DNA of 64,000 nucleotides from Haloglomus halophilum (GCF_024298885.1 NZ_CP101168.1:62001-126000), one strand, 5' to 3'. Shown: positions 24,728 through 33,598, counted from the stretch's first letter. Notes: generated by a model not told the origin, from the sequence alone. Program-made: numbers and translations.

Positions 24728-27640
24728 ATGTCACTCAGCCATCGCCACCGCGACCACAGCCCCCTTGTCGACGACTTCAGCCCCCACGCCGCTGTAAGAG
24801 CCCGCATCTCTACACAGCGAGCTGACCGCCTCCGCGAGTTCATCCTTGGCCATCTCCCCGACGATGTGACCGTCGATGTCGTCATCTCTGCCGGTGTCCA
24901 GACCGCCGCCGTCCTCCCCGCCGACGTTGAGGCTATCGTCTCCTCCGACGCGACCGAAATCGAACGCTCTCAGGCCGAACAATTCCTCGCCGGCGTCGAC
25001 GCCGACTACCTCGTGCTTGTCACCGGAAACGAAGCCGACCTGACCAGGATTCCCCTCAATGACCAGCTCACTGCTGACCACGCCCACCAGTTCGGCCTCG
25101 CCTTCCACGAACTCCTCCACATCCTCAAGACGGCTATCACCGCCATCGCGGAACTCCTCGACGCCGAGATCGACGAGCAGTATCACGCCCAGGTCCACGA
25201 TCTCATCAACATCATCGAAGATGGCGCTATCGAGAGTGAGGCCATCCACGGTGGGAACTTCAGCGACAACGCCGGTATCCGTCTCGAACTCACCCGCCGA
25301 CTCCACTCCCAGACGCCCGACGACATCCCCGACGGGCAGGAGGTTCGCTACTCGTTCTGGGACGCCGTTACCTCGTGTCTCTACGACGAGGCGATTTACC
25401 CGACAGGAATCACGGCTGTCCTGCTCGACGAGGAGGACCCACGTATCCGGTTCAAGACTGACGCCGATCGGGACGCGTTCGAGGCCATCCACTCCGAACT
25501 GTGCATCCTCGTGAGTGACGCGCTCGCGATTCGGAGCGCCGACCGCGCCGACACTACCCACGCACACGACAAGACCGCCTCCATCCGCCGGGCCCGCCGC
25601 GTCATCGAAACGTGGACCGACCACATCCAGCCCATCCTCGAGGCCAACACCGACGCTAATCAGGACGATACCACCGCTGAACAACAGCAAGGGGCTGACG
25701 AACACAGCGTCAATCAGCAGGCGTCGGGTGACGGTGAAGACGAACACCTAGACCTCGAGCAAGGAACGTCTAACCCCGGTGACAAGGGTGGAATCCCCAG
25801 TGGAAACGATGGCCCTGAATCCGAAGACACCGACAAAGCGACGGAGGCAACTCAAGCGACCGGCGTTCCCGTTCTCCCCGGTAACTTCGACCCGAGTGAC
25901 ATCTCCCTATCGAGAGAAGCCACCGACGACCCCCACCAGAACATCTTCGAGCAACCCCAGGTCACGCCCGATCCTAACCCGGACGACGTCGACGACAATG
26001 AGCGCGACCAGGACCCCAGTGGCGAGAGTGAGGGCAACAAAGAGACTGAGACCAACCATGACGATGGCGATAGCGACACCAACACCCGTGACAGTCCACA
26101 GGCGGCCGAGGACGGCCCTGTTGACGAGAAGATTGGTGAGGATGCCTCTACGACAGCAGACACACAGCGGGAGGCACAGAGCCGTGCAGAGGCCATCGCC
26201 CGGGCCACTGAACGAGCCCGCCAACGTGAACACTCTTCCTCTCCCGCAGAAGGGCCGGAGACAGCCTCCCCGCACGACCCTACCCCCGGTTCCATCACAG
26301 GAGATACGCCACAAAGTGCCGTCTCGAGTTCCATCACCGACCGCTCTCGCGACAACCAACTCTCGCTCGGTGACTTCGATACCTCCGGTGAGGATCCAGC
26401 CGAGGCCGATTCAGAAGCCACCGAATTAGGCGTGGAGGCGACACCCGAATCCGAGGGAGAACGCGAGGACGGGAACGAGGATCAACATGAGGACCAAAGC
26501 GGAGACGGAAGTACAGGTACGAGCGATATCGAACCCGGAGGTGGAAACGACTCGCGGGAAACGTCCGGCGGGAGGGCCCACCACTCTGAGGAGTCACTAC
26601 AGAGGGATCACCCCCAGGGGCCTGCACACGCACAGAGTTCCTCGCGGTCGGCCGACGAATCCCAAGCCGCTTACGACAAAGCACTCGCCAGCGACGAACG
26701 TGCCGCCCACGACGAAGCCGACCGTGAACGAATCGACGAGCGAGCCCTCGGGGACGAACTCGACGCGCTCGGAAACCACTTCGAACGCCAACGCCGCCAG
26801 GGCCAGCGAAACGACCAGGAGGGCGAGGAGAACAGCGGACACGGTGGGAATGACGGCTACTCGCCAGGAACGCTCGAAGACCTCACCATCCTCCCCCTCT
26901 CTGACAATCTCGTCCCACCGCGTGAGTGGGGTACCATCGAAGACGGGGCTGGCCGCGTCGCCGATACGCTTGAACTCTACCTACGTCTCGATCGCCGGAG
27001 GAGCACGCGACGGGGACTCTCCGCCGGGGCGTACGACACGCGTGCTGGTCACCGGCTCGCTATCGGCGACCCTCGTGTGTGCAAGAGCCGGACGATGGGC
27101 AACGAGAAACAGTACGCTCTCGTGTTCATCCTTGATCGCTCCGGATCGATGCGGCAAGGCTCCCCCCCGAAGATCGAGGTCGCGACCCAAGCACTCACCC
27201 GGTTCGCGCTCGCCGCCGAAAACCTCGGTATCCGCGTCGCCGTCATCGACTTCATTCACGGGAACGCCCGTCTTGTCAAACCATTCAGCATCGAGGCACG
27301 ACACGTCCAGTCGGCACTCCTCGACACCTCCTGCGGCGGTGGGACGCCGCTCGCCGACGCCATCGGACTCGCGAACGACCTCGTCGAAGCTCAGCGCGAC
27401 GAACCACTCATCATCAGCGTCGGGGACGACCAGACTTCAACCGACGCCGTCACAGATGCCATCCGCCAGGCATACGCTCCAGTGTGTTCGCTCACCATCG
27501 CGACCGACACCGAACCTGGGAGCCTCTCCGGATCGGCCTCGGAACTCGCGACTGTATACGAGCGCCAGGAAACGGTCTATACGCCTGAGCGCCTCGACGA
27601 CCGCCTCGACCAGTTCGCTAGCCTCCTCGCCGGGCTCTGA
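24728..27640 (+). CDS. CobT-like protein: HExxH metallopeptidase-like domain, acidic linker and VWA domain
   Basis: 970 residues from ATG 24728. A metallopeptidase-like N-terminal domain contains HELLH at about 126 and IEDGAIE at about 163, the two parts of a zinc site as in the putative metallopeptidases linked to VWA proteins. Between about 310 and 680 lies a very acidic, low-complexity linker of about 370 residues rich in D, E, T and Q. The C-terminal VWA domain has the MIDAS motif DRSGSM at about 801, a T in GGGTPLADAI, and ISVGDDQTS. Together with the preceding AAA+ protein this forms a CobS/CobT-type pair. The chelatase function is unlikely here; a chaperone or remodelling role is inferred. 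Confidence 0.8.
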   Translation: MSLSHRHRDHSPLVDDFSPHAAVRARISTQRADRLREFILGHLPDDVTVDVVISAGVQTAAVLPADVEAIVSSDATEIERSQAEQFLAGVDADYLVLVTGNEADLTRIPLNDQLTADHAHQFGLAFHELLHILKTAITAIAELLDAEIDEQYHAQVHDLINIIEDGAIESEAIHGGNFSDNAGIRLELTRRLHSQTPDDIPDGQEVRYSFWDAVTSCLYDEAIYPTGITAVLLDEEDPRIRFKTDADRDAFEAIHSELCILVSDALAIRSADRADTTHAHDKTASIRRARRVIETWTDHIQPILEANTDANQDDTTAEQQQGADEHSVNQQASGDGEDEHLDLEQGTSNPGDKGGIPSGNDGPESEDTDKATEATQATGVPVLPGNFDPSDISLSREATDDPHQNIFEQPQVTPDPNPDDVDDNERDQDPSGESEGNKETETNHDDGDSDTNTRDSPQAAEDGPVDEKIGEDASTTADTQREAQSRAEAIARATERARQREHSSSPAEGPETASPHDPTPGSITGDTPQSAVSSSITDRSRDNQLSLGDFDTSGEDPAEADSEATELGVEATPESEGEREDGNEDQHEDQSGDGSTGTSDIEPGGGNDSRETSGGRAHHSEESLQRDHPQGPAHAQSSSRSADESQAAYDKALASDERAAHDEADRERIDERALGDELDALGNHFERQRRQGQRNDQEGEENSGHGGNDGYSPGTLEDLTILPLSDNLVPPREWGTIEDGAGRVADTLELYLRLDRRRSTRRGLSAGAYDTRAGHRLAIGDPRVCKSRTMGNEKQYALVFILDRSGSMRQGSPPKIEVATQALTRFALAAENLGIRVAVIDFIHGNARLVKPFSIEARHVQSALLDTSCGGGTPLADAIGLANDLVEAQRDEPLIISVGDDQTSTDAVTDAIRQAYAPVCSLTIATDTEPGSLSGSASELATVYERQETVYTPERLDDRLDQFASLLAGL

Positions 27641-27656
27641 GCACAACTTACGACCA

Positions 27657-27684
27657 GTTTGTCGCCCCCGAGACGGTAGCGGGG
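27657..27684 (+). promoter_or_regulatory. leader motif copy 11
   Basis: GTTTGTCGCCCCCGAGACGG followed by TAGCGGGG. It ends 26 nt before the SWIM gene, although it lies only 17 nt after the VWA stop. Confidence 0.65.
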
Positions 27685-27710
27685 CGTCCAGTCTACGCCC
27701 GCACCTTATC

Positions 27711-28718
27711 ATGTCCTGTCGAACACTCCACACAGCAGAGGGCAACGTGCCCCACCTCTCGCTCCCACCAGGCGCGCTCGCACATACTGACCGCGAATAC
27801 GACTACGACGTCGACCGTGACCCAGCTAACATCGAACCGATCGAACACCAGATCCGTCTCGATTTTATGCGGGGTGGGCCTGTCCGCCGCGATCACCTCC
27901 TCGGCAACTACAACCCCTGGAAGTACGATGCTGACGACTCCAGCACCCACCCCTGGCAGGGAATCAAGCAGAAGCCCCCCGGCCTCGCCTACGCCAAAGC
28001 CTCCTGTGTCGCTCGAATCAACGAGGAGAAACGGTTCTACACCCACGCTGACGATGACTCCGTTCTCGCGGAAGCTCCAGCGTTCCTCGCAGCGCGACTT
28101 CGCATCGCCCGCGAAGACTCCCATCCTGAACAGGCTCTTGAGGAAGAGCGCCAGCGCCGTGAAAAGTGGTATCGCGAACTCATCCCCGGCCCCAACCTCA
28201 GCCAGGTCCTCAAGGACTCGTCGTACGGGTCGTTGATCGAGAAGTGCATCGGGCCCGCACCCGACGCCGACCGCCTCCTCGAACACAACGCCTTCGTCGG
28301 GATGGTCCTCGTCGGCGACGAGACCGATCCCGACGCCTTCGCCCGCGACCACGGCCTCGATTCCGTCTACATCCTCCGAGAATCATCACTCTCACATACC
28401 CAGATCGACGCCCCCGTGTGCCTCGGCGACTACGGCATCGAACTCCCTGCACCGCTGCTCGTCGGCGAATACGGTAGCGGCAGCCAGTATCCCCTCATCC
28501 CGTGGGGCGATGCGCTGACCTGCGCCTGTCCCTACAAGCAGACGGCGCCGTGGCGGGTCATGTGCAAGCACGAACTCCTCGCGAGCGTCGTCTGCGGCTG
28601 TCAAGACTCAATCTTCCTGCCCGTCTCCCGAGGCATCGATGTCCCCCACCGAGCACGCCGCTTCGTCAGCCCCGATATCGCCGTCTCCCACCAGTCCCGA
28701 GCGGAGAACTACCACTGA
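27711..28718 (+). CDS. SWIM zinc-finger protein
   Basis: 335 residues; ATG 27711 was preferred because the longer open frame upstream overlaps the VWA gene out of frame. Near residue 270 the C-terminus has C-X-C then, after about 12 residues, C-X-H (CACPYKQTAPWRVMCKHE), the SWIM zinc-finger signature that binds DNA or proteins. The N-terminal 260 residues are acidic and helical, without a known domain. SWIM proteins accompany ATPases, transposases or VWA systems in prokaryotes. Here the gene follows the AAA+/VWA pair and carries its own leader. Confidence 0.75.
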   Translation: MSCRTLHTAEGNVPHLSLPPGALAHTDREYDYDVDRDPANIEPIEHQIRLDFMRGGPVRRDHLLGNYNPWKYDADDSSTHPWQGIKQKPPGLAYAKASCVARINEEKRFYTHADDDSVLAEAPAFLAARLRIAREDSHPEQALEEERQRREKWYRELIPGPNLSQVLKDSSYGSLIEKCIGPAPDADRLLEHNAFVGMVLVGDETDPDAFARDHGLDSVYILRESSLSHTQIDAPVCLGDYGIELPAPLLVGEYGSGSQYPLIPWGDALTCACPYKQTAPWRVMCKHELLASVVCGCQDSIFLPVSRGIDVPHRARRFVSPDIAVSHQSRAENYH

Positions 28719-28782
28719 TGACGGCGCTGCTCAAGCGCGAACACCGCTCAGGTCGGCTTCGATGAGTTCGCATGACCGACCC

Positions 28783-29097
28783 ATGAGCGTCTCCTGCAAC
28801 CGCGACGGGTGTGACCGGACGTGGCCTCGCGACCCCGTCCTCGAAATCCGGTGTCCCACGTGCGATGCCGATATCGGCATGAAATGCAAGCGCCGCTCGG
28901 GACACGGCGGAAACTTCGTCCATCCTCACGCCGCACGCGATCGCCTTGCCGTCGCCGACGGCTACTACGGGGGGTGTGCGCTGGGTATCTGCGCGGAAAC
29001 ACTCGCCGATATGGAACCCGAATCCGCTCCCTACGGCCCGTCCGACCAAATCACCCTCGACTCATATAGAGTGCCGGAGAGCAAGCGACGGTGCTAG
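28783..29097 (+). CDS. zinc-binding protein with CPxC and C-X-H/R motif
   Basis: 104 residues. The first 15 residues carry C and C (CNRDGC), and then RCPTCDADIGMKCKRRSGHG, followed by FVHPHAARDRL. The arrangement CPxC-(about 6)-G-X2-C-X-(S)G(H)...H-X2-R is known from small phage and actinobacterial zinc-finger proteins. Starts at 28762 or 28783 are both possible; the shorter was chosen because similar haloarchaeal proteins start with M-X-V-X-C. It begins 64 nt after the SWIM gene and may be in the same transcript. Confidence 0.55.
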   Translation: MSVSCNRDGCDRTWPRDPVLEIRCPTCDADIGMKCKRRSGHGGNFVHPHAARDRLAVADGYYGGCALGICAETLADMEPESAPYGPSDQITLDSYRVPESKRRC

Positions 29098-29107
29098 TCC
29101 GCAATTC

Positions 29108-29145
29108 TCCTACACAACATTCGGTTGTCGGAACGTAGTGTAGGA
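29108..29145. repeat. 38-nt dyad element, copy 4
   Basis: TCCTACAC (29108-29115) and GTGTAGGA (29138-29145), with compensating change in both arms. It ends 3 nt before leader copy 12. Confidence 0.75.
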
Positions 29146-29148
29146 CGC

Positions 29149-29176
29149 GTTTGTAGCCCCCGAAACGGTGAGGGAA
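29149..29176 (+). promoter_or_regulatory. leader motif copy 12
   Basis: GTTTGTAGCCCCCGAAACGG followed by TGAGGGAA. The ATG of the next gene is 7 nt beyond its end, so GGTGAGGGA can act as ribosome binding site. Confidence 0.7.
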
Positions 29177-29183
29177 TCAAGAA

Positions 29184-29507
29184 ATGACATTCGATATCGC
29201 CGAAGAAGCGCCCGAACGTACCCGATACGAGGTCGAACGACTTCACGAACTCGCCGTCAACAAATTTGGCTACGCCACCGAACACGTCCTGTTCACCGCC
29301 CACGAGGACGGAACTATCTCGGGACGAATCGCCCTCTACGTCGCCGGCGACTACGACCGGCCCGGCGAGGGCCGCGACCACGAACAAGAGCTCGACGCCG
29401 AGTTCGAGGACACCGACAAAAGTGACCCGGACCCGCCGGCCGTCGGCACTTATGTCCCCTCCTCAGCAGCCAAAACGACCGACGATACGGCGGAGGCCGG
29501 GGCGTGA
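29184..29507 (+). CDS. hypothetical protein, first gene of a three-gene overlapping operon
   Basis: 107 residues. Helical start (RYEVERLHELAVNKFGYATE), strands (VLFTAHEDGTISGRIALYVA), then an acidic, unstructured end. Its TGA overlaps the GTG of the next gene in GTGA, which indicates translational coupling. The leader at 29149 and dyad copy 4 precede it. The family is not recognised. Confidence 0.6.
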   Translation: MTFDIAEEAPERTRYEVERLHELAVNKFGYATEHVLFTAHEDGTISGRIALYVAGDYDRPGEGRDHEQELDAEFEDTDKSDPDPPAVGTYVPSSAAKTTDDTAEAGA

Positions 29508-29791
29508 AGATTCTCAACGAGCAGTCCGACGCCACGCACATTCGGGTTACCTTCCCTCTGCAGTTGTGGGTCGATAATCGGGCCGTGGCCGGCAACGACA
29601 CCGTGACGTACCCCGTTCCACTCGAGAAAGCACTTACGGCCGACGGCGACCTCGTCAAGGACGATACTGACGCCTCAGACCAGTTCGTGCGGATCGAGGA
29701 AGCCCCCAAACTCGCTCGCAACTGGCAGGGCCCGTTCTACGTGACGGTCGACGAACCGGACGCCGAACGGACACCGCCGGACGCACCGTGA
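29504..29791 (+). CDS. hypothetical protein, second operon gene
   Basis: 95 residues with GTG start overlapping the preceding stop by four bases. The pattern DATHIRVTFPLQLWVDNRAVAG suggests a beta-rich fold, and it ends in an acidic, proline-rich tail. No family recognised; coupling to both neighbours suggests complex formation or joint regulation. Confidence 0.55.
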   Translation: MKILNEQSDATHIRVTFPLQLWVDNRAVAGNDTVTYPVPLEKALTADGDLVKDDTDASDQFVRIEEAPKLARNWQGPFYVTVDEPDAERTPPDAP

Positions 29792-30150
29792 TACCCGTGC
29801 ATTCTCACGATATCCCCCGCTGGGAAGACATCGACCTCGACTCCATTGACTACGATCCTACCGAGATAGAGGCGACGGGAAAAGAACGGACACTTCGATC
29901 ACTGCGGTCGCAAATCGACTCCAGCGAAGCCGTCCTCCGACGCTATCTGCGCGAACTCGGTGTCTCTCCCGGTGGGGATCCCGTTCGGGCCACCATCCCG
30001 TCGCACCTCTGCTCTCGCGACCCATTCGCGTTCGACCGCGCTCGCAAAGCCCGGAGCGCCCAGTCGAATCTCGAAAGTCGACGACGACGGTTCTGCCACG
30101 TGTACGCCGAGCACCGCATACTCAAAGACAAGGCCGAAAACAGCGGATAG
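29788..30150 (+). CDS. hypothetical basic/helical protein, third operon gene
   Basis: 120 residues, GTG start overlapping the preceding stop by four bases. Two long helices are likely (RTLRSLRSQIDSSEAVLRRY, then RARKARSAQSNLESRRRRFC), which gives a basic helical hairpin unlike the acidic neighbours. Nucleic acid or protein binding is possible. The following 30151-30430 shows no supportable gene. Confidence 0.5.
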   Translation: MIPVHSHDIPRWEDIDLDSIDYDPTEIEATGKERTLRSLRSQIDSSEAVLRRYLRELGVSPGGDPVRATIPSHLCSRDPFAFDRARKARSAQSNLESRRRRFCHVYAEHRILKDKAENSG

Positions 30151-30430
30151 TCTCAATAGGCACTCATGGAGTGGGTTAGTGACCGAGTGTATCTGTGGAA
30201 CTCTTCGAGGAGAACACCGTCGGCTGTTGGCTCTGCGGACAACGCCTGGTCGACCTCTGGAATCGACGGTTCTGCCATGCCGACGACCAGACGGCTACGC
30301 GCTGACTGCAATCACAACGTACCCAAACGAGGAATGGACCTAGAAGTGGGACCTGACACCCCGTGAAATGTAGCCGCTACATTGGATGTGATCTGCGCGA
30401 ACTTATGCCGAAACCCGGCCTACAACGCCC

Positions 30431-30802
30431 GTGAACATCCCCTCCAAGTTCCCGACACTTAGCCTTCAGTCCGAGGTTCCACTGGACTCCTATTCGATGA
30501 TTACGATCATGGACGGGCCAGGAGTGAATGGCCTTGACCGATACTTCCTCGGGTACTTCAGCGAGGACCTGCACAACGACGACGGCTCCTTTCTCGCCCG
30601 TCCAGTCGGGCATCACGAACTCCCACGTCCGATGACGCTCCCCGAAATCGAAGAGTGGGCGCTCAAGCACCTCAGTATCCCCAAGGAAACCCTCTCCGAG
30701 CGTGAGGCACAACAACTCCGAGAACAGCACGCCGAACGTACCAGTACCGACTCCGAGCGAGACACTGGGATGGATGTAGGTTGCAATGCAGGAGCCAAGT
30801 AA
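30431..30802 (+). CDS. hypothetical protein
   Basis: 123 residues from a GTG. ACTTATG about 27 nt upstream is a good TATA position for a leaderless transcript. Residues 20-60 (SMITIMDGPGVNGLDRYFLG) may be beta strands. The C-terminal part is a charged helix (LSEREAQQLREQHAE). Its end overlaps the next gene by 17 nt. Confidence 0.5.
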   Translation: MNIPSKFPTLSLQSEVPLDSYSMITIMDGPGVNGLDRYFLGYFSEDLHNDDGSFLARPVGHHELPRPMTLPEIEEWALKHLSIPKETLSEREAQQLREQHAERTSTDSERDTGMDVGCNAGAK

Positions 30803-31670
30803 GCCCAGGACCGACCGACCAGAAGCCCCCGCTCCCGGCGTCACTCGCCGAACAGCCCTCGCCGGCGTCGGGATGCTCGCTGTCACCAGTCTCTCCGGCT
30901 GTCTCGGCCTCCTCGGAGCCGAACCCGTCAACGCAGACGTGCCGAATACGCCCGCATCAACCACGACCCGCCAACCGACGACGCCCGGAACCGACGCGCC
31001 CACCATGCCCGTGAAGGCTGGCAATGAGAACGGCGACGGGACTGGTGACGATGACAGCACCACCCCCGACGCGACCGACGATCCCGTGACCGCTGCTGGG
31101 CTTCCCACAGGGCCCGCCGTGCTTTCCAGCGATATCGAACCGGCACTCCCATTCACTAGATCGGGAGACCGATACAGAACCCACGACCGGGTATACGTCG
31201 GCCCGATCAGTTCCCCAGCCACGAACGAGTGGATGCGCTACCGCCGTGACCCCGCTCCCGGAGCGAAACTCGCTGACGTCACCGTAACGAACTCCACTCC
31301 GGATGAGTGGATCATCAGCCATCCGTATTCAGGAGTCCACGAGAACACGCTCGGCCTCTCTGCAAACGCAGATGGTACGTTCACCCTCGAAGGCAACCTC
31401 TTCTTCCAAAACGAGGGGGCATACTACGGAATCAACCACCTCTCCGTCCAAGAACACACTGCCGAACTCGTCCTCACGTATGGCCACAATCCGATGTGGA
31501 CCGAAGCTGAACTCGAAGCCGGGTACGGCTACTGGTATGGGCCTCTCACCGTCACGGGGCGATTCGACGGCGACATCGCCCAGCTCAGAATCACACTCCT
31601 CAGTGGCGAGCAAGCCTTCGAGGGCACCCCCGACAACACGCTGATGTTTAACCTCATTCCAACGTCCTGA
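30786..31670 (+). CDS. Tat-exported lipoprotein of unknown function
   Basis: 294 residues. The N-terminus has a twin-arginine signal, TRRTALAGVGMLAVTSLSGC, with a lipobox-like LSGC, so the protein should be exported folded and anchored by the lipidated Cys. A threonine/proline/aspartate-rich linker (about 50-100) precedes a beta-rich domain of about 190 residues (WMRYRRDPAPGAKLADVTVT, TFTLEGNLFFQNEGAYYGIN). This is the usual form of haloarchaeal surface lipoproteins. It overlaps the preceding gene and is the only clearly exported protein of the left backbone. Confidence 0.72.
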   Translation: MQEPSKPRTDRPEAPAPGVTRRTALAGVGMLAVTSLSGCLGLLGAEPVNADVPNTPASTTTRQPTTPGTDAPTMPVKAGNENGDGTGDDDSTTPDATDDPVTAAGLPTGPAVLSSDIEPALPFTRSGDRYRTHDRVYVGPISSPATNEWMRYRRDPAPGAKLADVTVTNSTPDEWIISHPYSGVHENTLGLSANADGTFTLEGNLFFQNEGAYYGINHLSVQEHTAELVLTYGHNPMWTEAELEAGYGYWYGPLTVTGRFDGDIAQLRITLLSGEQAFEGTPDNTLMFNLIPTS

Positions 31671-31731
31671 CGGTTCTCTGGAGACTCAGACTACCTCGCG
31701 AGCTGCCCTCCGTCCTCCTCACCACAGCCCG

Positions 31732-31758
31732 GTTTGTGGCCCCCGTCGAAGTGCAGGG
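31732..31758 (+). promoter_or_regulatory. leader motif copy 13
   Basis: GTTTGTGGCCCCCGTCGAAG followed by TGCAGGG. It lies about 84 nt before the next start. Confidence 0.5.
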
Positions 31759-31841
31759 TCGCACGGTAGGCGACGTCGCCTCCCACCTCGGAACGAGGCC
31801 GACGACCCGACCACTACGACCAGATTCGACCAACTACAGCC

Positions 31842-32315
31842 ATGAGTACCGAGACATCCAGCAGCGGAGACAGCGCTCCAGACCCAGCACGCTCTTTCGA
31901 CATCCATCACCAAGCCGTCTTCATCACCGAGACTGACGATGAGGCGGTCGAAAAGAACACAGTCGACGAACACGGTCTGCTCGCACTCGACGACGAACCC
32001 TTCGAGACCACGCTCTTCCACCACGGCGTGAACGTCGATACCCGCCAGCGAACCTCCCGGATCGACACCGGCGGCAGCGACGAATTCATCGACGACCGCC
32101 CACCGTCGGCTATCCGGTCTCGCAACGCCGGGGCGAAAGACCCGCTCCAGGACGCCCCTGGCCTACAAGGAACCCTCTTCGCCGATACGAACGTCGACCA
32201 GCGCACGCTCGATGGCCAGCAAGCCAGCGCACGCTTCATGTTCGAGGCCCAGCAGCGCCGTCAGACCCACGACACGGACGAACACCAGAACGCGGACGCC
32301 TCATCGTCCGAGTAG
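31842..32315 (+). CDS. acidic hypothetical protein
   Basis: 157 residues with mostly disordered composition: serine-rich N-terminus, IHHQAVFITETDDEAVEKNT, and glutamine-rich C-terminus (QQASARFMFEAQQRRQTHDT). No motif or family is recognised. The gene is followed by the IS6-like 405-bp element. Confidence 0.5.
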   Translation: MSTETSSSGDSAPDPARSFDIHHQAVFITETDDEAVEKNTVDEHGLLALDDEPFETTLFHHGVNVDTRQRTSRIDTGGSDEFIDDRPPSAIRSRNAGAKDPLQDAPGLQGTLFADTNVDQRTLDGQQASARFMFEAQQRRQTHDTDEHQNADASSSE

Positions 32316-32383
32316 GACACACTACCTCAGAGCCGTCGACTCGCAAGAATTCCAGAATTTCGGTCCGCTCATACCCAATGACC

Positions 32384-32788
32384 GGCTCTGTTGAAATCCT
32401 CAATCAGCGATAGGTTTCAGAAGCCGTGCTGCATACAACGCGCGAGTCGGCCACGAGCGGACTACCTATACCGACCATTGCAAACGGAGAAAGTACTTAT
32501 CCGCAGGTGACCCCGTAGCAGTATGTTTGCCCTCCAGACTACGCCAACACGGACAACGCTCGTTGTTGATGACGTGAATACTTTCGAGGCCATCGGGCCC
32601 ATTTGGTGGCTTCTATTGGCGGTTGCGATAGTCTCCATCATCTACCTCCATTACAGATAGGCCCGTCCAAACGCTGTAGCGGTTCGACTCAGTTTCGAGC
32701 GAGTAAAATATGGTTCGGAGGGTTGCTGAATTCATCCTCTATAGTCAGCACGCCGTTCCCATCAGCTACAGAGGATTTCAACAGAGCC
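32384..32788. mobile_element. 405-bp IS6-like miniature element
   Basis: The ends are perfect 18-bp inverted repeats (GGCTCTGTTGAAATCCTC and its complement). This end sequence is like that of IS6-family elements of haloarchaea. No transposase is inside, but it carries a short gene (32523-32660). No clear target duplication is visible. Solo ends occur at 16465 and 22911. Confidence 0.75.
32523..32660 (+). CDS. 45-residue single-helix membrane protein inside the IS6-like element
   Basis: MFALQTTPTRTTLVVDDVNT is followed by a strongly hydrophobic segment IGPIWWLLLAVAIVSIIYLH and a basic end (YR). TACTTATC about 25 nt upstream fits a TATA box for a leaderless start. The reading frame is short, but composition and promoter suit a real small membrane protein. 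Confidence 0.5.
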   Translation: MFALQTTPTRTTLVVDDVNTFEAIGPIWWLLLAVAIVSIIYLHYR

Positions 32789-32848
32789 TAAGGGACAACA
32801 ATTCGCTCGTAGCCCTACACTCTAGATGGCGAGGGGCACATCGGGTCC

Positions 32849-32877
32849 ATTTGTGCCTCCCGAGTCGGTGGAGGAAG
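32849..32877 (+). promoter_or_regulatory. leader motif copy 14
   Basis: ATTTGTGCCTCCCGAGTCGG followed by TGGAGGAAG. It ends 9 nt before the ATG at 32887, and GGTGGAGG can serve as ribosome binding site. The IS6-like element lies 60 nt upstream. Confidence 0.65.
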
Positions 32878-32886
32878 AATCCCGAC

Positions 32887-33165
32887 ATGGCAACCACCAG
32901 CAGTACCACCGATCAGCAGATCTACGAAGCAGCAGTCGTTTTCACGCTTCAGAACACGAATCGAGAAGTCGCCGACGAGTTCGTCGTAGCCCGTGATGTG
33001 CGCGAACTCGCCCCCGCAACCATCGAAGTAGTCCTCGACATCGTTGCCCCGACCAACCACGACGCCTATCGCAGCGGCGTTAACCTCGTTCGAGCCCCCC
33101 TCGACGCCGCTGGCCTCATCGATCAGTATAGCCTCGGAGACGCCCGCCTAGAGGCCCTCAGATGA
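32887..33165 (+). CDS. hypothetical protein, first gene of a four-gene overlapping operon
   Basis: 92 residues, mostly helical (TTDQQIYEAAVVFTLQNTNR, PATIEVVLDIVAP), with a last part LIDQYSLGDARLEALR. The stop overlaps the next ATG (ATGA). The helix pattern could be a winged helix, with YRSGVNLVRAPLDAAGLIDQ as recognition region, but this is weak. Confidence 0.55.
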   Translation: MATTSSTTDQQIYEAAVVFTLQNTNREVADEFVVARDVRELAPATIEVVLDIVAPTNHDAYRSGVNLVRAPLDAAGLIDQYSLGDARLEALR

Positions 33166-33428
33166 GCACGAACTCGGTTACCTCGGAGTTCCTCGCCTGC
33201 CCCGAGTGTGGCGGCGAGCGGTTCTCGTGGATTATCCACCAGGTCCAGTTCGGCGGCGTCCATCGCTTCCCGAACGGACAGGTGGACGTCGAAGCATCGA
33301 AAGATGGGCCCATCACGGGGGCTGATATCGGCGAGAACGGCGTGTTCTGCGTCGGGTGCGGAAAGGACCGCACCTACGACGACCTCGTTCCTACCGACCA
33401 CGCGGACACCACCACGGAGGGGCGATGA
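33162..33428 (+). CDS. zinc-ribbon protein, second operon gene
   Basis: 88 residues. CPECG near the start and CVGCG near the end form one zinc site, with a beta-rich part between (RFSWIIHQVQFGGVHRFPNG). Start overlaps the preceding stop (ATGA), and its stop overlaps the next ATG. Similar ribbons occur in nucleic-acid-binding proteins, but the specific role is unknown. Confidence 0.65.
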   Translation: MSTNSVTSEFLACPECGGERFSWIIHQVQFGGVHRFPNGQVDVEASKDGPITGADIGENGVFCVGCGKDRTYDDLVPTDHADTTTEGR

Positions 33429-33598
33429 TGCCCGAGTGTCTCGACTGCAGCAACTCCGTCGTGTTCGTCCACGCTGGCGACGCAACCGAACTCCGCATCT
33501 ACGACAACGGCGAGTTCACCAAGAGCGAACATCAGCAGTTCGAGACCCGTTCGTGCTGGTGTGACGAGTGTGAGAGCGAGAACGTGAGGTTCGACTGA
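33425..33598 (+). CDS. 57-residue zinc-binding protein, third operon gene
   Basis: Contains CLDC and CWCDEC, giving four or more cysteines for a zinc site, with a central beta hairpin (SVVFVHAGDATELRIYDNGE). ATG at 33425 overlaps the preceding stop (ATGATG; 33428 is also possible). The stop at 33596-33598 overlaps the next ATG. Confidence 0.6.
   Translation: MMPECLDCSNSVVFVHAGDATELRIYDNGEFTKSEHQQFETRSCWCDECESENVRFD

Noticed and set aside
26487..27710. Serine/arginine-rich + frame overlapping the VWA gene and joined to the SWIM frame
   Set aside because: The upstream part is an out-of-frame shadow of the VWA gene; the SWIM gene starts at 27711 behind a leader.
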